DNA from: Alteromonas sp. IB21
Lineage (GTDB): Bacteria > Pseudomonadota > Gammaproteobacteria > Enterobacterales > Alteromonadaceae
NCBI RefSeq assembly: GCF_016405965.1
Contig: NZ_JAEFCD010000012.1
Span: 56,904 to 120,903, forward strand
Direction of reading: 5' to 3'
Length of the DNA: 64,000 bases
The notes below the pieces were generated by a model that was not told the origin of the DNA, did no database searches, and saw nothing but the letters and a program-made list of their open reading frames with translations. Below are positions 17,731-27,193 of the stretch, one piece after another. Position 1 is the stretch's first letter; the number at the start of each line of letters is the position of its first letter. Made by a program: the position numbers and the translations under genes.

Positions 17731-17744
17731 TGAATACGTATGCA
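17731..17744 (+). promoter_or_regulatory. Putative LacI-family operator, site 3
   Basis: The third exact copy of TGAATACGTATGCA, 80 bases upstream of the GTG start at 17825 and in the same orientation as the other two. It would control the amylase-transporter-amylase operon that follows. Confidence 0.72.
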
Positions 17745-17824
17745 GACCATTGGTCAGTTAGCGCTAGCAAGGTAGTATCTCTCCATCACTTTATCTTTAA
17801 CGTATTTTTAACATCGGTGTTCAT

Positions 17825-19777
17825 GTGTTCAAAACTAACCGCGTAAACAATGCTATTAACCTAAAGCGTAAGAATCCACTTTTACTGTTTGTAGGCTGTG
17901 CCGTGTCACTTCACACCGTCTCTGTTTTTGCATCGCAGCAGGACGATATCAACGTTTATCCGCCTAACTGGTGGGTGGGTATGCAGCATCCTGAAGTAGA
18001 GTTGATGATTGCAGGAGAGGATGTAGCCGACGACAAGGTTTCTGTTGCCAAAGGTAGTGTCAAAATAAAAAAGACTATGGCACTTGATAGCGATAACTAC
18101 CTGTTCGTTACATTAGATACTTCAGCTGCACTGGCGCAAGAGCTTGTAATGACGTTGACCGATGATGACGGTAGCAAGCGAGATATTCGTTACTCGTTGA
18201 AAGTGCGTAAAGATGCGTCCGCTAAAAGAAAAGGATTTGGCCCAGAAGACGCCATCTACTTAATTACGCCAGACCGCTTTGCCAATGGTAACGTAAACAA
18301 TGACAACGTAGATGGTTATAAAGACAAGGCTGACAGGTCATTCAAAGGCGGTCGTCATGGTGGCGATATTAAAGGCATCGCAGAAAACCTCGACTATATA
18401 AAAGAGATGGGTTTTACCCAGATATGGACGATGCCAATGCTTGAAAATGCCATTGAGAAATACAGTTATCACGGCTATTCGACAACAGATTACTATAATA
18501 TCGACCCGCGATTCGGCTCTAATCAAGAATTTATAGCGTTTAGTCAGAAAGCCGACGAGCATGGGATTGGCGTGATCATGGACATGGTGCTCAATCATAT
18601 TGGAAGCAATCATGCTTGGATGGAGGATATGCCCTCATCTGATTGGATTAACAACAATGGCAAGTTCGTAGGTACTACACATAAAAGGGAGTCTCTTCAC
18701 GACCCGCATGCCATAGAAAGCGATATCAAGGGCTTTAGTGACGGTTGGTTTGTACCCACCATGCCCGACTTGAACCAGCGCAATCCGCACTTGGCAAACT
18801 ACCTCATTCAAAACGCCATTTGGTGGGTGGAAACAGCAAACCTTAGCGGAATTCGTGTCGATACTTATTCGTACCCTGATAAAGCGTTTTTAAGCCAGTG
18901 GACCCGTCGCATCATGGACGAATATCCCAATTTCAATATTGTGGGAGAAGAGTGGTCAGTAAACCCAGCTATTACAGCCTATTGGCAGGCGGGAAGTCAG
19001 CGCCACGACAACTATGACAGTGCGCTGCCGTCTGTTATGGATTTCCCTTTGCAGGCCGCAGTGGTCGAGGCACTGAATAACGATGAAAGCTGGAACTCTG
19101 GCTTTATCAGCGTGTACGAAACGTTAGCGAGCGATTTCTTATACGGCGACCCAAATAATCTTGTTATTTTTCCAGACAACCATGACATGAGCAGGATCTA
19201 TACTCAGCTTGGGCATGATAAAGAAAAATGGAATATGGCAATGACGCTTTTGCTCACCACCCGCGGTATTCCGCAAGTATTCTATGGAACCGAAATTTTA
19301 ATGGGCAACGAGGGAAGCGACGATCACGGCATCATTCGTTCTGATTTCCCGGGCGGGTGGCCATCAGACAGTGAAAAGAATGCCTTTACTGGTAAAGGGT
19401 TTTCTGATGACGAACGTTGGGCACAAGCGCGTATTAAAACCCTATTAGGACTTCGTCAATCCCATCCTGAATTATTTAAAGGTGAGTTGAAACACTATGC
19501 CCCCGTTAACGGTGTTTATACCTATTTTCGAGTGGCACATCAGGCGCCTGAAGCGTCTATTGTGGCAAGTGGCAACGATGTCTCAGGATCAGGCAATCAA
19601 GTTGAAAAACTCATGGTCATCCTTAACAAAAAATCAGTAGATTTGCCGTTAACAAAATATACAGAGATGCTAGAGCCTGATGCGTCATTAATGCGTGTAA
19701 GTGACGGTAAAACATTTAAATCATCTGATACCATAAGCCTTCCGGCGATGTCGGCGAATGTTTTCATTGTGCAATAG
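17825..19777 (+). CDS. Cyclomaltodextrinase/neopullulanase-type GH13 enzyme, exported
   Basis: A 650-residue enzyme with a signal peptide ending near VSVFAS, so probably periplasmic. The N-terminal segment YPPNWWVGMQHPEVELMI matches the cyclomaltodextrinase N-terminal domain (PF09087) seen in SusA-like neopullulanases. GH13 regions are VIMDMVLNHIG (I), GIRVDTYSYPDK with nucleophile Asp (II), NIVGEEWSV with acid/base Glu (III) and FPDNHDMSRI (IV). The early motif YLITPDRFANG is also typical. Such enzymes cleave cyclodextrins, pullulan or maltodextrins. The start is GTG 17825 with no clear Shine-Dalgarno sequence. The transporter gene starts 38 bases after the stop, so cotranscription is likely. 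Confidence 0.92.
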   Translation: MFKTNRVNNAINLKRKNPLLLFVGCAVSLHTVSVFASQQDDINVYPPNWWVGMQHPEVELMIAGEDVADDKVSVAKGSVKIKKTMALDSDNYLFVTLDTSAALAQELVMTLTDDDGSKRDIRYSLKVRKDASAKRKGFGPEDAIYLITPDRFANGNVNNDNVDGYKDKADRSFKGGRHGGDIKGIAENLDYIKEMGFTQIWTMPMLENAIEKYSYHGYSTTDYYNIDPRFGSNQEFIAFSQKADEHGIGVIMDMVLNHIGSNHAWMEDMPSSDWINNNGKFVGTTHKRESLHDPHAIESDIKGFSDGWFVPTMPDLNQRNPHLANYLIQNAIWWVETANLSGIRVDTYSYPDKAFLSQWTRRIMDEYPNFNIVGEEWSVNPAITAYWQAGSQRHDNYDSALPSVMDFPLQAAVVEALNNDESWNSGFISVYETLASDFLYGDPNNLVIFPDNHDMSRIYTQLGHDKEKWNMAMTLLLTTRGIPQVFYGTEILMGNEGSDDHGIIRSDFPGGWPSDSEKNAFTGKGFSDDERWAQARIKTLLGLRQSHPELFKGELKHYAPVNGVYTYFRVAHQAPEASIVASGNDVSGSGNQVEKLMVILNKKSVDLPLTKYTEMLEPDASLMRVSDGKTFKSSDTISLPAMSANVFIVQ

Positions 19778-19815
19778 CCGTATTACTTAAATTAAAACAA
19801 TAAATAGAGCAACGT

Positions 19816-21297
19816 ATGCAAACAACTCAACCACGCCTTTCTTTTTGGCAAATATGGAACGTCAGCTTTGGCTTTCTGGGTGTTCAATTTGGTTTCGCAC
19901 TGCAAAATGCAAACGTCAGTCGTATTCTTTCTGACTTAGGAGCAGACCTTCATTCCTTATCCTTGTTTTGGCTTGTAGCGCCTATTATGGGGTTGATAGT
20001 ACAACCTATTGTAGGGTCAGCATCAGATCGAACATGGAATCGTCTCGGGCGACGCCGTCCCTTTATCTTAGCCGGCGCTATCGCAGCCGTACTCGGCATG
20101 ATTTTGCTGCCGAACGCGCCCATTTTTGTCGCATTTTTAGCACCTATGCTAATGGGCGCATTAATGGTTGCACTAATGGATGCGTCGTTTAATGTGTGCT
20201 TTCAGCCGTTTCGTTCGTTGGTATCGGACATGGTTCCGCCTTCACAACGCAACGTTGGATATTCAATTCAGTCGTTACTTATCAACATTGGTGCTGTGAT
20301 TGGCTCTATACTGCCATTTGTGCTGACCAATGTCGTTGGTTTAGAAAATACTGCGCAAATGGGCGAGGTCGCGCCTTCTGTCGTGTGGGCATTTTATATC
20401 GGTGCCACTGTGCTGCTTGGTACGGTAATTTGGACGGTAGTTCGAACAAAAGAGTACGCACCAGAGGAATACAATCGGTACAAAGGCCTCACCAATGAGG
20501 AACCGGTGCACGAAAAAATGCCAAAAGCGCCGTTAGGTCAGCGTTTAAGCGAATTTTTCCGTCTGGTGAAGGATATGCCAAAAACCATGAAGCAGCTTGC
20601 AGTTGTGCAGTTTTTCTCTTGGTTTGCACTTTTCATTATGTGGGTTTACACCACGCCTGCCATTACCCAGCACATTTGGAATGTCGATAAGCAGTGGTTT
20701 GATCCAGCCTACATCGCTGCTGCCCCTATGGTTCCTGAAACCATAATCATGGCCAAAGGTGCTGCTGGCGACTGGGTCGGAATCTTGTTCGCGGCCTATT
20801 CAGTGTTTGCGGCTATCTTCTCTATATTTCTTGCTAAATTAGCTGATAAGTTCGGTCGAAGAACGGTGTATGCAAGTTCATTAGCCCTAGGCGGCCTTAG
20901 CTATGTAAGCTTCTTACTATTTCAAGATCTGACTATGGTGAACGTAAACTTATTAATCACAGAAGTAACAGTGCCGCTAGGCGCGGTAAAACTACTTATT
21001 CCTATGATAGGTGTGGGTATTGCCTGGGCTGCAATTCTCGCTATGCCTTACGCCATGCTAGCAGGTGCATTGCCTGCCAATAAAACCGGTGTGTATATGG
21101 GCATTTTTAACTTTACTGTTGCTGCGCCACAAATTGTGTCGGGTTTAACGGCGGGCTGGATTTTAAGCAGCGTATTTGATAACGATGCTAAATACATCAT
21201 CGTTGTAGCGGGCGTTTCCATGTTGATTGGCGCTGCCTCAGTATTCTTTGTGAAGGAAGCTGACAAACAAGAACTTGAAGCAGCACAGGGAGCTTAA
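19816..21297 (+). CDS. MFS sugar transporter, probable maltose/maltodextrin permease
   Basis: A 493-residue inner-membrane permease with about twelve hydrophobic segments. It contains the major-facilitator loop signatures SDRTWNRLGRRRPF between helices 2 and 3 and ADKFGRRTVY in the second half. It resembles the SLC45/sucrose-maltose transporter type that replaces the MalEFGK ABC system in many Alteromonadales and Caulobacterales starch loci. It is placed between two amylase genes: 38 bases after the upstream gene and 2 bases before the downstream ATG, which indicates one operon. A long insert around residues 290-320 (NVDKQWFDPAYIAAAPMVPE) separates two helices and may lie in the periplasm. 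The sugar is inferred from context. Confidence 0.88.
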   Translation: MQTTQPRLSFWQIWNVSFGFLGVQFGFALQNANVSRILSDLGADLHSLSLFWLVAPIMGLIVQPIVGSASDRTWNRLGRRRPFILAGAIAAVLGMILLPNAPIFVAFLAPMLMGALMVALMDASFNVCFQPFRSLVSDMVPPSQRNVGYSIQSLLINIGAVIGSILPFVLTNVVGLENTAQMGEVAPSVVWAFYIGATVLLGTVIWTVVRTKEYAPEEYNRYKGLTNEEPVHEKMPKAPLGQRLSEFFRLVKDMPKTMKQLAVVQFFSWFALFIMWVYTTPAITQHIWNVDKQWFDPAYIAAAPMVPETIIMAKGAAGDWVGILFAAYSVFAAIFSIFLAKLADKFGRRTVYASSLALGGLSYVSFLLFQDLTMVNVNLLITEVTVPLGAVKLLIPMIGVGIAWAAILAMPYAMLAGALPANKTGVYMGIFNFTVAAPQIVSGLTAGWILSSVFDNDAKYIIVVAGVSMLIGAASVFFVKEADKQELEAAQGA

Positions 21298-21299
21298 CT

Positions 21300-23000
21300 A
21301 TGTCTTTCAATCGCACAGCAATTGCCTTAACCATTGCCGGAATGTTTTGCACGGCATGCACGAGCACATCGGCCCCCACAATTGGCAGTAATGAAAGCAC
21401 GGAAAACTTCGACGTTGTGGGTACGAGTAACCCGTTCGCGAGTGAAGCGGTTTATTTTGTAGTTACCGATAGATTTGTTGACGGTGACCCTTACAATAAC
21501 CATGAAAGTCAGGGGGGGGAACACCCTACGTGGCAACTGCCGCTTGAAGGCCCGGATGGCAAAAAAGCCTATGTAGGCTACATGGGCGGAGATTTACAGG
21601 GTATCTTGAATAACGCCGATTACATCAAAGATATGGGTTTCACAGCAGTGTGGATGACGCCTGTACACGATAACCCTGACTATGCGTTCAATGGTGATGA
21701 ACCCATCACTTACGGCGGTGCATTTAAAGACGGTGGGAAAACCGGCTACCACGGCTACTGGGCAACAAACTTTTATAAAGCGGACGAGCATTTGGTTAGC
21801 GACAATTTAAGTGTCAGTGACTATACCGCTAAAATGCGTAAACACGGTCTTAAGTCAGTATTTGATATTGTAGCGAATCACGGCACGCCAAGCTTCACAA
21901 TGGAAAAAGACTTACCGGGCTATGGTGAAATTTATGATAAGAATGGAAACTTAGTTGCTGATCATCAAAATCTTGCGCCTGAAGATTTAGACCCTAAAAA
22001 CAACCCGCTACATAGCTTTTTTCATGACTATCGAGATTTAGTAAAACTTTCTAATCTAGATGATGAGAACCCGGCGGTACGCGATTATCTGATAAACAGT
22101 TATCTTTATTGGATTTCTCAAGGTGCAGATGCGTTTAGAATAGACACAATCAGGCATGTTCCCCATGCGTTTTGGCGAGAGGCTTCTGACCGCATTCGCA
22201 AGCAGCACCCTGATTTCTTTATGTTTGGCGAAGCATTCGATTATGAAGCCAACAATATTGCACAGCATACACTACCTAAAAATGGCGGCATCAGCGTTCT
22301 CGACTTTCCGATGCAAAAAGCCATGGTAAGTGTTTTTGAAAAGCCGCTAGAGAGCGATTTTGCTGACTTAGAGAAGGTACTTCACCTTACTCACGGCCCT
22401 TATAACAACGTATATGAACTAACAACGTTTTATGATAACCACGATATGGCGCGAATGAATGCGACTGATGAAGGCTTTATTAACGCGCATAACTGGCTGT
22501 TTACGGTTCGAGGCATTCCGGTGGTTTATATGGGCTCTGAAATAGGCTTTATGCGGGGCACAACTGAACATGCAGGAAACCGTAACTATGTGGGGCAGGA
22601 ACGCCTAGACCAAGCAAAGGATCATGCTATCCATCAGGCGCTAACAAAAATTGCCAATGTGCGCAAAAACACAGTTGCGCTGCAGCGGGGTGTCCAGGTA
22701 AACCTTGAACTTAACGGCCATCGAGCGGCATTTTATCGTGTAATAGATAACGAGGACGCGCAAGAAACAGCTCTAGTGTTACTGAACAAGGGGAATTCAG
22801 TACAGTCGTTCGATATTAAAGACTTTATGCAGTCCGGCGATTGGGTAGAGCAACTGTCTGGACAGACGCAGTCTGTAGCTAACGGCACTTCGTTAAAGGC
22901 AACCGTCGAGCCAAATGGCGTTCATGTGTGGGTGCGTAAAGGAGAGGTCAGCAGCCGTGATTTAATTACGCAAATTACGTATCAGTTGGCCCGTCAATAG
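21300..23000 (+). CDS. GH13 alpha-amylase family protein, probable lipoprotein
   Basis: A 566-residue GH13 enzyme starting 2 bases after the transporter stop; the ribosome-binding sequence AGGGAG lies inside the end of the transporter gene. The N-terminus has a hydrophobic stretch followed by CTAC, a plausible although non-canonical lipobox, so the protein is probably anchored in a membrane. Catalytic regions are SVFDIVANHG (I, with Ala-Asn-His-Gly), AFRIDTIRHV with nucleophile Asp (II), FMFGEAFDYE with acid/base Glu (III) and TFYDNHDMAR (IV). YFVVTDRFVDGDPYNN, with an early Asp/Asn-rich site, resembles the calcium-binding start of CGTase-like amylases. It is the last gene of the operon, before a terminator. 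Confidence 0.9.
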   Translation: MSFNRTAIALTIAGMFCTACTSTSAPTIGSNESTENFDVVGTSNPFASEAVYFVVTDRFVDGDPYNNHESQGGEHPTWQLPLEGPDGKKAYVGYMGGDLQGILNNADYIKDMGFTAVWMTPVHDNPDYAFNGDEPITYGGAFKDGGKTGYHGYWATNFYKADEHLVSDNLSVSDYTAKMRKHGLKSVFDIVANHGTPSFTMEKDLPGYGEIYDKNGNLVADHQNLAPEDLDPKNNPLHSFFHDYRDLVKLSNLDDENPAVRDYLINSYLYWISQGADAFRIDTIRHVPHAFWREASDRIRKQHPDFFMFGEAFDYEANNIAQHTLPKNGGISVLDFPMQKAMVSVFEKPLESDFADLEKVLHLTHGPYNNVYELTTFYDNHDMARMNATDEGFINAHNWLFTVRGIPVVYMGSEIGFMRGTTEHAGNRNYVGQERLDQAKDHAIHQALTKIANVRKNTVALQRGVQVNLELNGHRAAFYRVIDNEDAQETALVLLNKGNSVQSFDIKDFMQSGDWVEQLSGQTQSVANGTSLKATVEPNGVHVWVRKGEVSSRDLITQITYQLARQ

Positions 23001-23044
23001 GGGTAAACCTACTACAGCACTGTGTAAACGAGTTGGGCGTTGAT

Positions 23045-23065
23045 GATTAACGATTAACGATTAAT
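23045..23065 (+). repeat. Three tandem 7-base repeats
   Basis: GATTAAC-GATTAAC-GATTAAT lies directly after the last amylase gene. It is short and imperfect in its last unit; no function is apparent. Confidence 0.6.
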
Positions 23066-23164
23066 GATACAGTGTTATAGACCTTACGCTTACTATTGCG
23101 GTCAAGCTACGTCAGAATCGTAATACAAAAGCAGCTTCACAGGCTCGCGTAAAAGTTTGAACCT

Positions 23165-23196
23165 AAAGAAGCCCCAATTGTTTAGGGGCTTTCTTT
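23165..23196. terminator. Terminator between the amylase operon and the converging lacI-type gene
   Basis: AAGCCCC pairs with GGGGCTT, flanked by AAAG upstream and TTCTTT downstream, in the gap between two converging genes. The A-rich left side and T-rich right side would allow use in both directions. Confidence 0.7.
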
Positions 23197-23237
23197 ATGT
23201 GTAATCTACTATTTATGAACGTTTAAATGGCAGACGT

Positions 23238-24269
23238 TTACTCGCTGCCACAAGATTGACGAATGATAATATCCGCAGGCATTAAATAATCTTGAACGTC
23301 TTCGTTGTTTATGGCTTTTATCAGGGTATTCACCAGTAACTCGCCGGCAAGTTTGGTATTCTGCTGAACAGTCGTAAGCGAGGGAGTAGTGTATGCAGAC
23401 ACTGCAATGTTATCGTAGCCAACTACAGCAACATCGTCAGGAACATTCACGTTGGCTTGTCTCAGCGCTCTTAATACACCCATGGCGATGAGGTCCGATG
23501 CGCAAACAAATGCATTGGGTAACTCACCGCTTTCAAGTAATGACTTTACGGCTTGAGAGCCTGCATCCTCAGTGGATATAGCGTCTCTTTGCACGCTTGT
23601 GCTACTCAGTCCGTGCTTTTTGAGGGCGTCAAAATAGCCGTTAAATCGCGCTTTAAATTCAGGCGCGTGCTCACCATTATCGCCGATAAAAGCAAATGAA
23701 CGTTTACCTAACTTTATAAGATGTTCAGTTATGCTTTGCCCGCCTTGGTAATTATCGCAACCAATACTGATCCCTGGGTGTGCTTCATCTGGCGCTCCCC
23801 AACGAACAAAATGGGTGCCTTGTGATTCTAATTGAGCAACCTTGTTTTGATAATCAGTGTAATCGCCATACCCCAACAAAATAATGCCATCCGCCTTATT
23901 CGAGTCCTCATATTCAGCGTGCCAGTCGTCATCTAAATTTTGAAACGAGACTAGCAAATCATAATTCGCATGGGCACAGGCCCTAGTGATACTGCCCAGC
24001 ATCGCTAAAAAAAACGGATTAATCATCGAATCATCAGACGTGGGATCTTCAAACAAGAGTAGGGCTATTGTGCTGCTCTTTTGCTTTCTCAAATTACTGG
24101 CGTTCTTATCAACTTTGTAATTGAGTTCCCGCGCGATACGCTGAACCCGGTCGCGAGTTTCTTGGTTTACTAGCGGACTGTTATTTAACGCGCGCGACAC
24201 GGTAGATTGGGAAACCCCTGCCAGATGGGCAATATCAAAAGAGGTTGCTTTTTCTTTCATAAACACCAT
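23238..24269 (-). CDS. LacI-family transcriptional regulator of the starch locus
   Basis: A 343-residue repressor/activator. The N-terminal helix-turn-helix is ATSFDIAHLAGVSQSTVSRA with the hinge NYKVDKNASNLRKQK, followed by a periplasmic-binding-protein-like effector domain with VGYDNIAVSAYTTPSLTTVQ near the C-terminus, the usual LacI/GalR signature. Its start is the ATG at 24269 or an in-frame ATG 9 bases later (24260) that gives the more typical N-terminus MKEKATSFD. It converges on the amylase operon and is the only LacI-type gene in view, so it is the natural reader of the three identical 14-base sites. The effector is presumably maltose or a maltodextrin; that is inferred. Confidence 0.9.
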   Translation of the reverse strand: MVFMKEKATSFDIAHLAGVSQSTVSRALNNSPLVNQETRDRVQRIARELNYKVDKNASNLRKQKSSTIALLLFEDPTSDDSMINPFFLAMLGSITRACAHANYDLLVSFQNLDDDWHAEYEDSNKADGIILLGYGDYTDYQNKVAQLESQGTHFVRWGAPDEAHPGISIGCDNYQGGQSITEHLIKLGKRSFAFIGDNGEHAPEFKARFNGYFDALKKHGLSSTSVQRDAISTEDAGSQAVKSLLESGELPNAFVCASDLIAMGVLRALRQANVNVPDDVAVVGYDNIAVSAYTTPSLTTVQQNTKLAGELLVNTLIKAINNEDVQDYLMPADIIIRQSCGSE

Positions 24270-24281
24270 TTTTTGCTGCTA

Positions 24282-24295
24282 CGACAATGTTGTCG
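24282..24295 (-). promoter_or_regulatory. Inverted repeat in the lacI-type gene's upstream region
   Basis: CGACAA-TG-TTGTCG, a 6-bp inverted repeat around two bases, lies 12 bases upstream of the farther regulator start. It differs from the 14-base operator of the locus, so it could bind a different regulator or be a hairpin in the leader. Confidence 0.35.
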
Positions 24296-24558
24296 CGGTT
24301 TTAGATTAACATATTTTTCAACCAAGGCGTGCTTTTTGCTGTGCAGGCGTTCACTTGGCACGCAAAGTGAAACAACCGTGAGCCTTTACCTATGTTTTAG
24401 CTGACTTCGTTAACGTGTAAAGCCAACGCTCAACATCTGGATCGCTCTTAATTCGACCACTTGTCAGGCTTCTTTGAAGAAAACATGGTTGAAGTAATTG
24501 CGAGAGTGTTATACTCGACGAGATTTTGAAATATTACGTGCATAAGGGGAACAAGCGA

Positions 24559-26226
24559 ATGGCCGAGACTGAAAGCCGTCCGACCAATTTTATCCGCCAG
24601 ATTATAGATAAAGACCTGGCTAGTGGCCTACACAATGCTATTAAAACTCGGTTTCCGCCCGAGCCAAATGGCTTTTTACATATAGGCCATGCTAAGTCGA
24701 TTTGCTTGAATTTTGGTATTGCACAAGACTATACAGGAACGTGCAACCTACGCTTTGACGATACTAACCCTGCAAAAGAAGACATCACTTTCGTCAACTC
24801 AATAAAAGAAGACGTTCAGTGGCTTGGCTTTACTTGGGATGGCGAAGCGCGCTATTCATCAAATTATTTTGACCAACTGCACGCATATGCCGTTGAGCTT
24901 ATAGAAAAAGGCTTGGCATACGTAGATTTTTCAGCGCAAGAAGTGATGCGCGAAATGCGCGGTACGCTAAAAGAGCCTGGTCAGAACAGCCCTTATCGCG
25001 ATACAGACGTTGAAACGAACCTTAGTGAGTTTGCTAAAATGACGGCAGGCGAATATAAAGAAGGTGAGTGCAGCCTGCGTGCAAAGATAGACATGGCATC
25101 GCCGTTTATGTGCATGCGTGATCCGGTTATTTATCGCGTTAAACACGCTCACCATCACCAAACTGGTGATAAATGGTGCGTGTACCCGATGTATGACTTT
25201 ACCCACTGTATTTCAGATGCCATTGAAGGCATTACGCATTCATTGTGTACGCTAGAGTTCCAAGATAACCGTCGTCTCTATGACTGGGTTATCGAGAATA
25301 TCAGTATTGATTGCACGCCGCGTCAGTATGAGTTTTCTCGTCTAAACCTCGAGTATACGGTATTAAGTAAACGCCGCCTGATTCAGTTAGTGGAAGAGAA
25401 TCACGTCAATGGTTGGGATGACCCGCGTATGCCAACCATTGCCGGTCTGCGCCGCCGCGGCTACACACCTGGTTCTATCGTTGAGTTTTGTAAGCGCATT
25501 GGCGTGACTAAGATGGATAACATGGTTGAAATGTCCATGTTAGAAGCTTGTATTCGCGACGACTTAAACACTAATGCTCCTCGTGCCATGGCCGTTCTAG
25601 ACCCCATCAAGTTGGTTATCGAAAACTATGAGGAAGGCAAGACGGAAACACTGGTTGCGCCTAATCATCCAAACGATGAGAGTATGGGTACGCGTAACAT
25701 TGGATTTAGCCGTGAAGTATATATTGAAGCGGAAGATTTTCGCGAATCAGCGAATAAAAAATTCAAACGCCTAGTGCTAGACAAAGAAGTACGCCTTCGC
25801 AACGCATATGTGGTGAAAGCTAATCGAGTTGAAAAAGATGAAGCGGGTAACGTAACAACCGTTTACTGCACCTTCGACTCTGAGACGTTGGGTAAGGATC
25901 CAACTGACGGACGCAAAGTGAAAGGCGTTATTCACTGGGTGGATGCGGCAACCGCGCAGGCGGCTGAATTTAGGCTTTATGACCGCTTATTTAACGTACC
26001 TAACCCTGCTGCGGAAGAAAACTTTACCGATGCTATTAACCCCGAATCGTTGGAAATAAAACAAGGTTGGGTTGAAGCTGGCTTGGCTAATAATGTCCCA
26101 GAAGTTAGTGCATGGCAGTTTGAGCGCATGGGATATTTCTGTGTAGACAACGACAGCACAGACCACAAACCTGTTTTCAACCGAACGGTCGGCCTTAGAG
26201 ACACGTGGGCAAAAATAGGCGAGTAA
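24559..26226 (+). CDS. glnS: Glutamine--tRNA ligase
   Basis: Class I aminoacyl-tRNA synthetase that charges tRNA-Gln in the cytoplasm. The frame is open from 24526, but ATG 24559 is chosen because AAGGGGA lies about 8 bases upstream and the protein then begins [20 protein letters not shown], aligning with the E. coli GlnRS start. The HIGH motif appears as FLHIGHAKS near residue 40 and the KMSKS-type loop as VLSKRR near residue 268. The length of 555 residues is normal. A strong terminator follows, so it is a single-gene unit. A -10-like TATACT occurs at 24510-24515, although the matching -35 is poor. Confidence 0.97.
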   Translation: MAETESRPTNFIRQIIDKDLASGLHNAIKTRFPPEPNGFLHIGHAKSICLNFGIAQDYTGTCNLRFDDTNPAKEDITFVNSIKEDVQWLGFTWDGEARYSSNYFDQLHAYAVELIEKGLAYVDFSAQEVMREMRGTLKEPGQNSPYRDTDVETNLSEFAKMTAGEYKEGECSLRAKIDMASPFMCMRDPVIYRVKHAHHHQTGDKWCVYPMYDFTHCISDAIEGITHSLCTLEFQDNRRLYDWVIENISIDCTPRQYEFSRLNLEYTVLSKRRLIQLVEENHVNGWDDPRMPTIAGLRRRGYTPGSIVEFCKRIGVTKMDNMVEMSMLEACIRDDLNTNAPRAMAVLDPIKLVIENYEEGKTETLVAPNHPNDESMGTRNIGFSREVYIEAEDFRESANKKFKRLVLDKEVRLRNAYVVKANRVEKDEAGNVTTVYCTFDSETLGKDPTDGRKVKGVIHWVDAATAQAAEFRLYDRLFNVPNPAAEENFTDAINPESLEIKQGWVEAGLANNVPEVSAWQFERMGYFCVDNDSTDHKPVFNRTVGLRDTWAKIGE

Positions 26227-26260
26227 GCTAAGCGTGTAAGAGAACGCAAACGTCGCAACC

Positions 26261-26296
26261 AAAAAACCGCTTAAGTGCAAACTTAAGCGGTTTTTT
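26261..26296 (+). terminator. glnS: Strong rho-independent terminator after glnS
   Basis: A perfect 16-bp stem (AAAAAACCGCTTAAGT with its complement) with a GCAA tetraloop, ending in six T residues. The A-tract on the other side would also allow it to work on the opposite strand. Confidence 0.95.
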
Positions 26297-26449
26297 ATTT
26301 AGCGAGAAATGTATCTATGGCTTTGGTTGAGTCGATGTGTGTTCATTTCATCGCTTTACCATTCATCCCGTCAACAGGAAGTAACATCTCAGCTAAAGTT
26401 AACGCTTTGTGTACTTTTCCGTAACCACGCCAATCAGCCTTTTGACCCA

Positions 26450-27193
26450 TTACTTTGGCTGGCAATCAAGGGATTGACCGTTTACCTTTTTGCTTTCATC
26501 ACCCATTAGGTACAAGTACATAGGCATGATATCCGCTGGCGTTTTGAGTGTTTCAGGGTTTTCCGCTGGAAAAGCCTGCGCGCGCATGTGAGTACGAGTA
26601 CCACCTGGGTTAATACAATTAAAGCGCAGCGATTTATTTTGATACTCATCTGCTAGGGTTTGCATAACGCCTTCTGTTGCAAATTTTGATACGGCGTAGG
26701 TCCCCCAAAACGCGCGGCCTTTTCTACCTACGCTGGATGTTGTGAAAATCACTGAAGCATTATCGGCTTTCTCTAGAGCAGCTATAAGCGCCTGTGTCAT
26801 ATATACCATACCATTGAGGTTTATCTGCATGACGTCTTGCCATTCTTGCGCATCAATGTCTTTAAATGCACTCAAATGACCCAAAATTCCAGCGTTGTGA
26901 AGTACACCGTCTAATCGACCAAACTGGTCAATGATAGTTTGTGTCATTTGCTGATAATGCGAGGGTGTTGCACCTTTTATATCAAGTGGAACAATGGCAG
27001 GCTCTTGCCCGCCTGCAGCGACAATCTCATCGTACACAGCTTCAAGCTTAGACACGGTGCGGCCCAGTAATATACAAATTGCGCCGTGAGCAGCATAAGT
27101 TTTAGCTGCTTGTGCGCCAATTCCATCGCCAGCGCCTGTAATTAGAATAACTTTGTCCCGTAATAAATCAGCCGGTGCGTTGTAGTCGTTCAT
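26450..27193 (-). CDS. yciK: YciK-type short-chain dehydrogenase/reductase
   Basis: A 247-residue NAD(P)-dependent oxidoreductase of the classical SDR family. The cofactor motif is TGAGDGIG near residue 18, followed by NAG in LHNAGILG and the catalytic Ser...Tyr-x-x-x-Lys in TTSSVGRKG and YAVSKFA. The segment CINPGGTRTHMRAQAFP and the ending resemble E. coli YciK closely. AAGGA lies 5-6 bases before the ATG. The physiological substrate is not established for this family member. It stands alone between glnS and a lipase gene. Confidence 0.92.
   Translation of the reverse strand: MNDYNAPADLLRDKVILITGAGDGIGAQAAKTYAAHGAICILLGRTVSKLEAVYDEIVAAGGQEPAIVPLDIKGATPSHYQQMTQTIIDQFGRLDGVLHNAGILGHLSAFKDIDAQEWQDVMQINLNGMVYMTQALIAALEKADNASVIFTTSSVGRKGRAFWGTYAVSKFATEGVMQTLADEYQNKSLRFNCINPGGTRTHMRAQAFPAENPETLKTPADIMPMYLYLMGDESKKVNGQSLDCQPK

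Noticed and set aside
23045..23065. GATTAAC tandem repeat as a CRISPR or regulatory array
   Set aside because: Units are only 7 bases with no spacers; too short for CRISPR and not near any cas gene.
24489..24515. glnS promoter from TTGAAG and TATACT
   Set aside because: The -10 is good but the spacing is only 15 bases, so I mention it under glnS without calling a promoter.
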